A stretch of DNA of 64,000 bases from JACDER01 sp963842575 (GTDB lineage: Bacteria; Actinomycetota; Thermoleophilia; Gaiellales; Gaiellaceae). A program made the translations under genes and the position numbers. Location: NCBI GenBank assembly GCA_963842575.1, contig CAWJGS010000004.1:1-64000 (forward strand), in the 5' to 3' direction. Every line of letters begins with the position of its first letter. Within the stretch, counting starts at the first letter, position 1. Shown here in pieces: positions 16,669 to 24,668 of this stretch. A model generated the notes under the pieces. The model was given only the letters and a program-made list of their open reading frames with translations. It was not told the DNA's origin and searched no databases.

Positions 16669-18128
16669 CGCTTGGGGCGAATCGACTGCTTGAAACGGAA
16701 GAAGTTGGAGGGGTCGTACTTCTTCTTGATCGAGACGAGCCGCGGGTAGTTGGCGCCGTAGTAGGCGTGCTGCCAGTTCGGCAGCGACGGATCGATGTAG
16801 TTCACGTACGCATAGCCCGAGACGTACGGCCGCAGCGAGTGGTAGTAGCGGTTCAGCGCGGCGAGGTTGGAGCCGGACCCCGGGCTCGCGTAGTACTGCA
16901 TCGAGAAGAGCATGTTCCGGTGCGCGAACGCGGTCGCGCCGGCCGGCACCTTGTTGATGGCGCCCCCGTACGAGTCGAGGATGAGCGCGAACCCGCCCGC
17001 CCCGCTCGGCCAGTTCTCGATCCCGCGAGTCGCCGCCCTGATCCCGGCCGGGCTGAACGGCCTCTGGGCGTAGTCGGACTTGCCCTTGAAGGTGTCGGGT
17101 GGGACGGTGCGGCACTGGGCGACCGAGCTGCACGCCGCGTAGTTGAGGACGGCGCCCATCCACGTGCGCGGACTGATCGAGATGTGCGGGCTGCCGACGC
17201 TCGTGAGCGGCCGGATCAGCGCGCGGAGGGCGTTCGCCGAGCCGAAGAATTGCCCCGACGCGCTCAGCGCCGGCGGTGATCCGGTCGACATGACGAGGAC
17301 GGAGAGACCGAGGTTCTGCGGCGCGTGCGGCGCCCAGGCTTGCCATGCCTTGAAGACGCGCGCCGCGTCCGACCAGGGCCAAGTGACGTAGAAGGTGGAG
17401 ACGTTGCTCGCGGGATGCGTCTTGAAGGTGAAATTCGTGACGACCCCGTAGTTCCCGCCCCCGCCCCCGCGGCAGGCCCAGAAGAGATCCGAGTTCTGGT
17501 GCGCGTTGCAGACGCGGGCCTTCCCGTCCGCCGTGACGATCGTCAGCTGCTTGATGTTGTCGGACGTGAGCCCGTACTTCCGTCCCGACCAGCCGTGCCC
17601 GCCGCCGAGCGCGAGCCCGGCGATGCCGACGGTCGGGCAGGAGCCGCCCGGGATCATCAGGTGCCGGTTGTCCAGCTTCGCGTAGATGTCGATCAGCTGG
17701 GAGCCGGCCCCGATCAGCGCGGTGCCGCCGCCGTGCGGCTGGACGAAGTTCATGCGGCTCACGTCCACCACGACGCCCGAGCTCGTCGTCGAGTAGCCGC
17801 CGTAGGAGTGCCCGCCGGAGCGGCCAACGATGCGAACGCCGTTCTTCCGCGCCCACGCGATCGTCTTCTGGACGTCCGTGGTCGACTCGCAGTACACGAT
17901 CGCCCGCGGGTGGGCCGAGTTGAAGTGCGTGTCCTGGACGATCCGCGCGCGGTTGTAGCCCGGGCTGGACGGCGTGACGACGGAGCCGTGGATCTGCCGC
18001 GCGAGGGCGCGCAGCTGCGCCGGCGTCGGGCCGGCGGACGCGACCTCCGTCCAGATCGGGCCGATGCCGAAGATCCCGGCGGCGACCGCTGCCTTGCCGC
18101 TCCGCTCGACGAAGCCTCGCCGATCCAT
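16665..18128 (-). CDS. Berberine-bridge-type FAD-linked oxidase, Tat-exported
   Basis: Secreted flavoprotein oxidase of 487 residues. The N-terminus (MDRRGFVERSGKAAVAAGIFG) has a twin-arginine and hydrophobic segment typical of Tat export. The FAD-binding domain shows GRSGGHSYGGYST, whose His normally carries the covalent 8-alpha bond, and GGSCPTVGIAGLALGGGHGW, whose Cys can carry the second 6-S bond, so bicovalent flavin is likely. A FWACRGGGGGNYGVVT block follows, and the C-terminal BBE motif YYGANYPRLVSIKKKYDP closes the protein. Substrates in this family include alcohols, sugars and alkaloids; none can be assigned. A paralogue lies 10 bp upstream, so they are probably one operon. Confidence 0.9.
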   Translation of the reverse strand: MDRRGFVERSGKAAVAAGIFGIGPIWTEVASAGPTPAQLRALARQIHGSVVTPSSPGYNRARIVQDTHFNSAHPRAIVYCESTTDVQKTIAWARKNGVRIVGRSGGHSYGGYSTTSSGVVVDVSRMNFVQPHGGGTALIGAGSQLIDIYAKLDNRHLMIPGGSCPTVGIAGLALGGGHGWSGRKYGLTSDNIKQLTIVTADGKARVCNAHQNSDLFWACRGGGGGNYGVVTNFTFKTHPASNVSTFYVTWPWSDAARVFKAWQAWAPHAPQNLGLSVLVMSTGSPPALSASGQFFGSANALRALIRPLTSVGSPHISISPRTWMGAVLNYAACSSVAQCRTVPPDTFKGKSDYAQRPFSPAGIRAATRGIENWPSGAGGFALILDSYGGAINKVPAGATAFAHRNMLFSMQYYASPGSGSNLAALNRYYHSLRPYVSGYAYVNYIDPSLPNWQHAYYGANYPRLVSIKKKYDPSNFFRFKQSIRPKR

Positions 18129-18138
18129 CGCGCGCACT

Positions 18139-19618
18139 CTAGATCCGCGGCGGGATGCTCTGCGCGAACCTGAACGCGTTCCGCGGGTCGTACTTGCGCT
18201 TGACCGCGGCGAGCCGGCGCAGGTTCGAGCCGTAGTACGCGTGCTTCCAGCTCCGCAGATCCGGGTCGATGTAGTTCTGGTAGGCGAACCCGGAGACGAA
18301 CGGGCGCATGGCCGCGTACAGGCTCCTGATCCACGCAAGGTTGGCCGCCGCGCCCGAGCCCGACCAGCTCGAGAAGTACTGGATCGAGAAGAGCGAGTTG
18401 CGATGGACGAACGCCGTCGCCGCGGCGGGGACGCGGTTGATCGCGCCGCCGTAGGAGTCGAAGAGGAGCTCGCCCTTTCCGAGCGCCGTGCTCCGCTGGT
18501 TCGACTCGAGCCCGGCGAGGAGCGTCGCGATCGCCGCGTTCGAGAGCGGCGCATTGACGTAGTCGGACTTCCCCTTGTAGGCCAGGCGGCGCACCGTGCG
18601 GCACTGGCTGACCGGATGGCAGCCGGCCCAGCGGAGCACGGCGTCCATGTACGAGAGCGTCCCGACTCGTGCGTCCGTCGGCCTCCCCGCCGAAACGAGC
18701 GGAAAGATCAGCGCCTCCAGGTCCGACTCGGTCCCGAAGAACTGACCTCCCGAGCTGATCACCGGCGTCGTCCCCGGCCCCTTGGTCGCTGTCGTGGACA
18801 TGAAGAGCGTCGCGAACAGCTCGTCGGGCGCGTGCGGCGCGAAGGCCTGCCAGGCGCGAATTGCCTCGGCGGCGTCCGCCCACGGCCAGACGACTCGGTA
18901 GTACGCGACGTTCCCCACCGTGTGCGTGCGGAAGCGGAAGCCGGTCACGATCCCGAAGTTCCCGCCTCCGCCGCCGCGGCAGGCCCAGTACAGGTCGGAA
19001 TGCTCGCCGACGCTGCACTGCCGCAGCCTCCCGTCGGCCGTGACGATCGACACGCTGCGGACGTTGTCGCAGGTAAGGCCGAGCTTCCGGCCCGCGTAGC
19101 TCGCGCCGCCGCCGAGCGTCAGGCCGGAGATCCCGACGCTCGGGCACGAGCCGGCCGGGATGGTCACGCCGTGCGCGAGGAGCTGCGCGTACACATCGAT
19201 CAGCCGCGCTCCTGCCCCGATCGTGGCCGCCGCGCCGCTGACGGCGCACGCGCTTCATCCGCGTGACGTCGACAACGACGCCGCTCGTCGTCGAGTACCC
19301 GCCGTAGGAGTGGCCGCCGCAGCGCGGGACGATGTGGATGCCGTGCTTGCGCGCCCAGCGGATCGTCTTCTGCACGTCCTCGGCCGACTCGCAGTAGGCG
19401 ATCGCGCGCGGATGGGAGGCGTCGAAGCGCGTGTTGACCAGCAGCTTGTCCTGCGCGTAGGCACTGCTCGCGGGCAGGACGACCGAGCCGTCCAGCTCGC
19501 GCGCCAGCTCCCGGAACGGCCCGCTCGGCCGGCGCTGCGCAAAGCCAGAGAAGGTGCCGACGGCACCGGCTCCGAGCGCGAGACTCCCTGCCCGCTCGAG
19601 AAAGACCCGGCGATCGAT
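18139..19618 (-). CDS. Berberine-bridge-type FAD-linked oxidase, paralogue (frameshift near 19245, ATC at start position)
   Basis: Paralogue of the adjacent oxidase, with the same architecture: DRRVFLERAGSLALG twin-arginine-like signal, CGGHSYGGYST with the flavin His, GSCPSVGISGLTLGGG with the Cys, FWACRGGGGG-like block (YWACRGGGGGNFGIVT) and the BBE tail YYGSNLRRLAAVKRKYDP. The frame changes near 19240-19255 between DVTRMKRV and SGAAATIGAGARLIDVY. No ATG, GTG or TTG exists at the expected beginning: the codon aligned with the partner's initiator Met is ATC at 19618-19616, and a stop lies just upstream. Either ATC is used, or this base is an error for ATG. About 490 residues when joined. Confidence 0.82.
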
Positions 19619-19698
19619 GCCGCGACTCTATACGGCGGACCGTGTGCGTACGTCTCTTCCGTTCCGGTCGCGCGAACGCGCACACTAAAGTGGCCGGA

Positions 19699-21438
19699 AT
19701 GGCATTTCGCATTTGCCTGGTCACGCCGTTCGCGTGGTCGCAACCTCACGATGTGAACGAGCACGTGGCGGGGGTCGCCGCGGAGCTGCGCGAGCTCGGG
19801 CACACGGTGACCGTTCTCGCCCCCTCCGGGCGCGCCCGCGACCTGGCCGCAGGCCGGCGCGCGCTGCTGAACGGAGAGGAGGCGGACGTGATCGCGATCG
19901 GGCCGATCGTCCCGGTGTCGCGCCGCAGCAGCGTCGGCGTCCCCGTCGGGATGCGCGCGGCGGTCTCGTACGCGCTCGGCCGTTTCCCTTTCGACGTCGT
20001 GCACGGCTTCGAGCCGGGAATCCCGAGCCTGTCGTACCTCGCGCTCCGCGACGCACGCGCCCTCGCCGTCGCCACCTTCTCGTCGCCCGAGCGGCTCGGG
20101 TATCCGCCCGGGAAGGCGCAGCGCGACCGTCTTCTCTCCCGGATCGACGCGCTCATCGCCACCTCGCCCGTCGTCGCAGCCGAAGCCGCCGAGCGCTTCC
20201 CCGGCGACTACCGGATCGTGTCGCCGGGCGTCGACACCACGCTCTTCCGTCCCGGCCGGAAGCGCCGGCGGATCGTGCTGGAGTGGCGGCCCGCCGACCG
20301 TCCGCTCGCGCGCGCGGTTGTCCGCGAAATGCGCGAGCTCCCGGGCTGGGAGCTGATCCTCCTGCGGACCAAGCCTCTCGCCGGCCGCCCGTTCATTCCC
20401 GCGGCGCTGCGCGATCGCGTTCACGTCCGGACCGCGCGGGACGGCGCCGCGCGCGCCAAGCTCCTGAACGAGGCGATGATCTTCGTCCCCTCGCCGGAGG
20501 GCCTCCAGCGCGTGCGGCTCGAGGCACAGGCTGCGGGCGCGGCGCTGGCCGCCCCACCGGGAGTCCGCAACCAGCCTGAGCTGGCCGCCGCGGCCGTCGC
20601 CCGGCTGGCCGAGGACCGCGAGGCGCGCGAGAAGAGCGCCGCCCGCGGCCGGGCCGACGCGGAACGCGAGAGCTTCGCCGCCGTCGCCGGCGACCTCGAC
20701 CGCCTCTACCGCGGCCTCGCCGAACGCCGGCGTCCCGCAGAGCCGCCCGCGCCCGCCGATCCACTCGCCGACCGCGAGTGGATCGTCTGCGACCTGCACA
20801 TGCACACGTCCTGGTCGCACGACTGCTCGATCGAGCCGCAGGAGCTGGTCGACTACGCGGAGGGCATCGGGCTCGGGGCGATCGCGGTCACCGACCACAA
20901 CGTGTTCGGCGGCGCGCTCGAGGCCGTCGAGGCCGCGCGCGGCCGCAAGCTGATCGTCATCCCGGGCGAGGAGGTCAAGACCGACGGCCAGGGCGAGATC
21001 ATCGGCCTGTTCCTCGAGGAGGAGATCCCCCGCGGGATGTCCTTCGAGGACACGATCGCCGCCATCCGCGAGCAGGACGGCCTCGTCTTCCTCCCCCACC
21101 CCTTCGACCGCATGCACACCGTCCCCGACGCCGCCACGTTGCACCGCCATCTGGCCGACATCGACGTCTTCGAGGTCTTCAACGCGCGCGTCCTCTTCGA
21201 AGCCTCGAACGACGAGGCGCTCCGCTTCGCGCGCAAGTACAACCTGACGATGGGGGCCGGCTCGGACGCCCACGTCCTCCCCGGCGTCGGCACGGGCGCG
21301 CTGCGCATGCGCGCGTTCGACGGGCCCGAGGAGTTCCTGATCAGCCTGCGCACGGCCACGGTGTTGCGCCGCCCGAAGTCCCTCCTCTACCTCCAGGGGC
21401 TGAAGTGGGTCGCGCAAGCCAAGGAAAGGGTCCGCTAG
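19699..21438 (+). CDS. Fusion of a GT4-like glycosyltransferase with a C-terminal PHP phosphoesterase domain
   Basis: A 579-residue two-domain protein. Residues 1 to about 345 resemble a GT-B glycosyltransferase: MAFRICLVTPFAWSQPHDVN with the N-terminal domain-I fold, HGFEPGIPSLS, VSPGVDTTLFRPG and a LNEAMIFVPSPEGLQRVRLEAQAAG donor-site region, although the usual E-x7-E is altered. A short Pro/Ala linker leads to a PHP domain from about 360: CDLHMHTSWSHDC, AVTDHN, PGEEVKT, LPHPFDR and GSDAHVLPG supply the metal ligands. The PHP part should hydrolyse a phosphoester. The ATG at 19699 is preferred over upstream in-frame codons because the family fold starts there. Divergent from the oxidase pair. 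Confidence 0.82.
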   Translation: MAFRICLVTPFAWSQPHDVNEHVAGVAAELRELGHTVTVLAPSGRARDLAAGRRALLNGEEADVIAIGPIVPVSRRSSVGVPVGMRAAVSYALGRFPFDVVHGFEPGIPSLSYLALRDARALAVATFSSPERLGYPPGKAQRDRLLSRIDALIATSPVVAAEAAERFPGDYRIVSPGVDTTLFRPGRKRRRIVLEWRPADRPLARAVVREMRELPGWELILLRTKPLAGRPFIPAALRDRVHVRTARDGAARAKLLNEAMIFVPSPEGLQRVRLEAQAAGAALAAPPGVRNQPELAAAAVARLAEDREAREKSAARGRADAERESFAAVAGDLDRLYRGLAERRRPAEPPAPADPLADREWIVCDLHMHTSWSHDCSIEPQELVDYAEGIGLGAIAVTDHNVFGGALEAVEAARGRKLIVIPGEEVKTDGQGEIIGLFLEEEIPRGMSFEDTIAAIREQDGLVFLPHPFDRMHTVPDAATLHRHLADIDVFEVFNARVLFEASNDEALRFARKYNLTMGAGSDAHVLPGVGTGALRMRAFDGPEEFLISLRTATVLRRPKSLLYLQGLKWVAQAKERVR

Positions 21439-21450
21439 AGGAGAACTGAT

Positions 21451-22062
21451 TTGGTGCCCCCCGTGACGACCTCCGCACCCGTGCCCACAGACGAGATCTA
21501 CGACAGGTACCTGAAGAAGGCGATAGCCGAGATCAACGAGCTCGGCCACGAGATCGAACGCGCTGCGGCCCGGAAACGGGCCGTTCCCGTGCTGGGATCG
21601 GGCCACCCGCTCGGCGACATCATGCTGCTCAAGCACTCGCCGCGGCCGGCCGAGGTGCAGGAGGGCGTCGCGTTCTTCGGGCGCGCGGGGCAGGCGATCC
21701 TCAAGTCGCTCCAGCGGCTGCACGTCGACCCGATGGCGATCTACGGGACGAACGCGATCAAGTTCGAAGGCGCGACCGACCGGCAGGCGAAGCCGTGGCT
21801 GACGCGCGAGCTGCACATCGTTCAGCCCAAGCTGGTCGTGGTCATGGGCGAGGACGCCCTCGCGTTCCTGAACGCGCTCCACTTCCCGCTCTCCGAGCCC
21901 GTCTCGGAGGAGCCCGGGAAGCTGCACCCGTTCACGCCGACGATCGAGGCGCTCGTCGTCCCGGACGTCGACGCGTCGCTGGACGAGCAGGCGGCGAAAT
22001 CGCGCTTCTGGTCGGCGTTCAAGGCCGTCGGACCTTGGTGGTCCGAGCTTCCCCCGTACTGA
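21451..22062 (+). CDS. Uracil-DNA glycosylase superfamily protein lacking the iron-sulfur cysteines
   Basis: A 203-residue (from TTG 21451; GTG 21454 also possible) relative of family-4/5 uracil-DNA glycosylases. It preserves the fold landmarks: GSGHPLGDIMLL, then GVAFFGRAGQAILKSLQRL, YGTNAIKFEGAT in place of the usual N-x-V/C-K, and PKLVVVMGEDALAFL. The four cysteines that hold the 4Fe-4S cluster in families 4 and 5 are absent, as is the H-P-S/A loop near the end, so it may be a non-canonical glycosylase or a nucleic-acid-binding relative. Shine-Dalgarno AGAGGAGA precedes it. Its stop lies within the start region of the presenilin-like gene. Confidence 0.72.
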   Translation: MVPPVTTSAPVPTDEIYDRYLKKAIAEINELGHEIERAAARKRAVPVLGSGHPLGDIMLLKHSPRPAEVQEGVAFFGRAGQAILKSLQRLHVDPMAIYGTNAIKFEGATDRQAKPWLTRELHIVQPKLVVVMGEDALAFLNALHFPLSEPVSEEPGKLHPFTPTIEALVVPDVDASLDEQAAKSRFWSAFKAVGPWWSELPPY

Positions 22063-22772
22063 GAGCCGCCCTCTTCGGGCTCGATGCGGCGCTCCTTGCC
22101 GTCTATTACTCGATCTCGGGATCGCTCTGGTCGGCCTCGACCTGGTGGGACGTCGCGTTCATCTCGCTCGTCCTCATCCCGGCCGTCTTTCTCCTCGTCT
22201 ACCTCGTGCTCCCGCTCTGGCGCACCCAGCCGCTCCACCTGTTCCTCGCCGGCGTCGCGTTCATCGCGCTTGCCGCCATCTTCCAGGTCGTGGGCTGGGA
22301 CGCGCCGGCGGGATTCGCGAAGCTGGGCGCCGTCACCGCGCTGGGGTGGTGGTTCCTCAATTTCTTCGAGCAGGCGGCCTGGGTCGTGGGCGTCGCCGTG
22401 ATCATCCCGTTCGTCGATGCCTACTCGGTGTGGAAGGGGCCGACCCAGCACATCGTCGAGCATCAGCCGCACCTCTTCTCGTCGCTCTCGTTCGCGTTTC
22501 CGGTGCCCGGCGAGCACGGGTCGGCGAATCTCGGCATGCCCGACCTCCTGTTCTTCGCCGTCTTCCTCGGCGCGACCGCGCGCTTCGGCCTGCGGCCGCT
22601 CGCGACGTGGATCTGCATGACGCTCTCGTTCGGCGCCACGCTGGCGCTCGCCGTCTACTTCGACGTCAAGGGGCTGCCGGCGCTGCCGCTGCTGTCCCTG
22701 AGCTTTCTCCTCCCGAACGCCGACCTGCTGTGGGCGGAAGTCGCCACACGTCTCCGTCGCCCTCGGACGTGA
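22038..22772 (+). CDS. Presenilin-like (A22-type) intramembrane aspartyl protease homologue
   Basis: A polytopic membrane protein of 244 residues with about seven to nine transmembrane segments. Three signatures occur in presenilin order: VDAYSVWKGP near residue 130 (compare the presenilin YD-x-x-A-V region), LGMPDLLFFAVFLGAT near 170 where presenilins have GLGD-F/L-I-F, and KGLPALPLL near 215 matching the PAL motif. Both catalytic aspartates are thus present, but the second sits in GMPD instead of GxGD. If active, it would cut transmembrane helices of other proteins. The start is taken at GTG 22038, overlapping the preceding stop. Its 3' end overlaps the convergent propeller gene by 107 bp. 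Confidence 0.65.
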   Translation: MVRASPVLRAALFGLDAALLAVYYSISGSLWSASTWWDVAFISLVLIPAVFLLVYLVLPLWRTQPLHLFLAGVAFIALAAIFQVVGWDAPAGFAKLGAVTALGWWFLNFFEQAAWVVGVAVIIPFVDAYSVWKGPTQHIVEHQPHLFSSLSFAFPVPGEHGSANLGMPDLLFFAVFLGATARFGLRPLATWICMTLSFGATLALAVYFDVKGLPALPLLSLSFLLPNADLLWAEVATRLRRPRT

Positions 22773-23646
22773 CCCAGGCATCTCCTGCTTCTGCGACTAC
22801 CTCGATCGGCGCCTGGCCCACGGGGATCGTGCGAGAGACCGAGCGGGTCGCGATGTCGACGACCGAGACCGTGTTCGAATCGATGTTCGGCACCCAGAGC
22901 TCGCCGCCGATCACGACCGAGGCAAGAGGGTTCGCGCCGACGGGGACGGATCCGGTGATCTGGAGCGTCTGCGGGTCGAGCCGGTAGACCCTGTTCGTCT
23001 CGCTGGAGATCCACAGCGCGTCGGCGGTCGGCGTGATCCAGTCGGCGTGCTCGAGCTTCAGCTTCGCGGTGATGCGGTTGCGGGCCGGGTCGATGCGGAG
23101 GACGCGACCGAGCCGGTAGTCCGCCACCCACACCGAGCCAAAGGCGACGACGAGCCCGTTCGGGCCGCCGCCGGTCCTGATCGTCTTCGTCACGCGGTTT
23201 CGGGCCGGGTTGATCCGGCTGACCGTTCCGCTCGACTCGTTCGTGACCCAGATGCTCTTCGCCCCATACGCGATCGCGTAGGGAGAGAAGCCGACCTTGA
23301 TCGTCTTGCCTCTCTTGTTCGTGGCCGTGCTGACGCGCGTTACCGATCCGCTGTAGCGGTTGGCGACCCAGATGCTTCCGGCGCCGTAGGAGATTCCGAG
23401 CGGGTAGTTGCCCTTGAGCGGGATCCGGGCGGAGACGCGGTTCGTCGCGGGGTCGATGCGCACGAGCCGACGCTCGATCGAGTTCGTCGTCCACACCGAG
23501 CCCGCGGCCGCAACCGCGAACTCCGCCCGGATCCCCACGTGCACCTTCAACGACTCGCCCGCGCCGGCCATAGAGACACACGCGAGGGCGGTGAGGACAG
23601 CCGCGAGGCGCAGTAGAGTTACCACAACCTTGCGCCACATTACCAC
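22666..23646 (-). CDS. Secreted YncE/Vgb-type beta-propeller protein
   Basis: Exported protein of up to 326 residues: a basic start, hydrophobic segment to about residue 28, then six to seven blades with the repeated pattern GSVWVAN..(S/T)VTRIDPATNRV. Such propellers bind ligands or proteins in the periplasm or cell wall; the closest named families are YncE and virginiamycin B lyase, but catalytic residues of the latter cannot be claimed. It starts at GTG 23646 (ATG 23640 is an alternative), only 11 bp from a divergent marR gene with shared operators. The last about 35 residues, Ala/Pro/Gly-rich, overlap the convergent membrane gene and may be an artefact of a late frameshift. Confidence 0.8.
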   Translation of the reverse strand: MVMWRKVVVTLLRLAAVLTALACVSMAGAGESLKVHVGIRAEFAVAAAGSVWTTNSIERRLVRIDPATNRVSARIPLKGNYPLGISYGAGSIWVANRYSGSVTRVSTATNKRGKTIKVGFSPYAIAYGAKSIWVTNESSGTVSRINPARNRVTKTIRTGGGPNGLVVAFGSVWVADYRLGRVLRIDPARNRITAKLKLEHADWITPTADALWISSETNRVYRLDPQTLQITGSVPVGANPLASVVIGGELWVPNIDSNTVSVVDIATRSVSRTIPVGQAPIEVVAEAGDAWVTSEGDGDVWRLPPTAGRRSGGESSGTAAAAPAAP

Positions 23647-23658
23647 AACGTTGCGGTA
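23620..23658. promoter_or_regulatory. Two MarR-type operator copies between the propeller gene and marR
   Basis: TACCACAACGTTGCGGTA (23641-23658) is an 18-bp palindrome with a single mismatched pair; TACCACAACCTTGCGCCA (23620-23637) is a second, weaker copy with start-to-start spacing of 21 bp, two helical turns. Both lie across the start codons of the divergent genes, so binding by the adjacent MarR protein would block both. This spacing and symmetry are typical of MarR-family autoregulation. Confidence 0.65.
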
Positions 23659-24107
23659 TGTCTGAGAACGCGACCTCGGACACGATCTTGCTGGACGTCT
23701 TCGTGACGAATCAGCTTCGCGAGCGCCTCATCGCCCAGTCGCTCGAGGGGACCGGGCTGCCGCCGGAGGACTACCCGATGTACGTGCTCGTCGGCGCGGA
23801 GGGACCGTGGACGCCGACGGCGCTCGCCGCGCGGACGCAGATGCCGCTCTCGACGGTGCTGTTTCGGCTGCGCCGGCTGGAGGAGCGCGGCCACGCGGAG
23901 CGGATCCCGAATCCGGACGACCGCCGCTCGTACCTCGTCCGGCTCTCCCCCGACGGCGAGAAGCTGCTGCGCAAGGCGCGGCCGCGGTTCCGCGCACTGG
24001 CGGAGGCGGTGGAGACGGAGCTCGGCTCGAAGAGGGTGACGTCCTTGCGCACAGAGCTCGGCAACCTGCGCACCGCTATCGAGAACGAGATCGACGACGC
24101 CCAATAG
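23658..24107 (+). CDS. MarR-family transcriptional regulator
   Basis: A 149-residue winged-helix repressor. The recognition region PTALAARTQMPLSTVLFRLRRLEERG (about 55-80) and the wing NPDDRRSYLVRLSPDGEKLL are clear MarR features, and flanking helices provide the dimer interface. It probably controls itself and the divergent propeller gene through the two palindromes over their starts; the ligand is unknown. There are no cysteines, so direct thiol redox sensing is unlikely. The 3' end overlaps the convergent phosphatase gene by about 30 bp. Confidence 0.92.
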   Translation: MSENATSDTILLDVFVTNQLRERLIAQSLEGTGLPPEDYPMYVLVGAEGPWTPTALAARTQMPLSTVLFRLRRLEERGHAERIPNPDDRRSYLVRLSPDGEKLLRKARPRFRALAEAVETELGSKRVTSLRTELGNLRTAIENEIDDAQ

Positions 24108-24651
24108 CGGCCCAGCGCTCGGCGGCGTCGATGTACGGCTGGAATCGGTCGGTCATCGGGCGAGCCGCATGGACGAGGCTCCACGCCTCGTCCTCGGTGC
24201 TGCCCCGCCTACGCAGCACGCCGTACAGCAGATGTGGCGCGCGCTTGAGCCCGGCGGCGCAGAAGAGAACCGTGTCGCCCTCGGCCGAGTCGAGCGCACC
24301 GCCGACAGCCTCGAAGGCCTCGTCCGGCAGGTCGACGTTCGTGTCCTCGACCGGGATGCGTACGTAGCGCACGCCCACCGCCTCGACAGTGCGCTCGTCC
24401 GGGCGCCAGACGTAGTGGGCGTCGCCGGCGACGTCGACGAAGGTGTCGAAGCCGCGGAGGACGAAGCCGTCGAAGCGCGGCGGCGTCCGCATCTGGCCCG
24501 TGATCCAGATTCGCGTTCCCGCGACCTGCCCGCACGTCCAGATGATCGGATCGGGGATAGCGCGCGCGTCGTACCCGCAGCGGGGGCAACCATTCGCGGG
24601 CGGCGCCCACCACGGCTCACCGCAGGCCTGGCAGTCGAAGCGAACCGGCAT
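24076..24651 (-). CDS. Zinc-ribbon protein with a dual-specificity phosphatase-like domain
   Basis: A 191-residue protein with two parts. Residues 5-27 form a zinc ribbon (C7-x2-C10 ... C22-x2-C25). The rest resembles a cysteine-based phosphatase: a strand-rich region with HYVWRP and RYVRIPVEDTN supplying a candidate general-acid Asp, then FCAAGLKRAP, a C-x5-R phosphate loop (C131, R137), followed by YGVLRRRGSTEDEAWSLV, the helix pattern seen in dual-specificity phosphatases. The usual His before the Cys is Phe here. It probably dephosphorylates a protein or small molecule. It lies 17 bp downstream of the helicase gene on the same strand. Confidence 0.72.
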   Translation of the reverse strand: MPVRFDCQACGEPWWAPPANGCPRCGYDARAIPDPIIWTCGQVAGTRIWITGQMRTPPRFDGFVLRGFDTFVDVAGDAHYVWRPDERTVEAVGVRYVRIPVEDTNVDLPDEAFEAVGGALDSAEGDTVLFCAAGLKRAPHLLYGVLRRRGSTEDEAWSLVHAARPMTDRFQPYIDAAERWAAIGRRRSRSR

Positions 24652-24668
24652 AAGCGGACGGTATCGAG

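Noticed and set aside
19255..21927. An 890-codon minus-strand frame over the glycosyltransferase-PHP gene
   Set aside because: Antisense shadow of the plus-strand gene; no domain pattern, and high-GC codon bias keeps it open.
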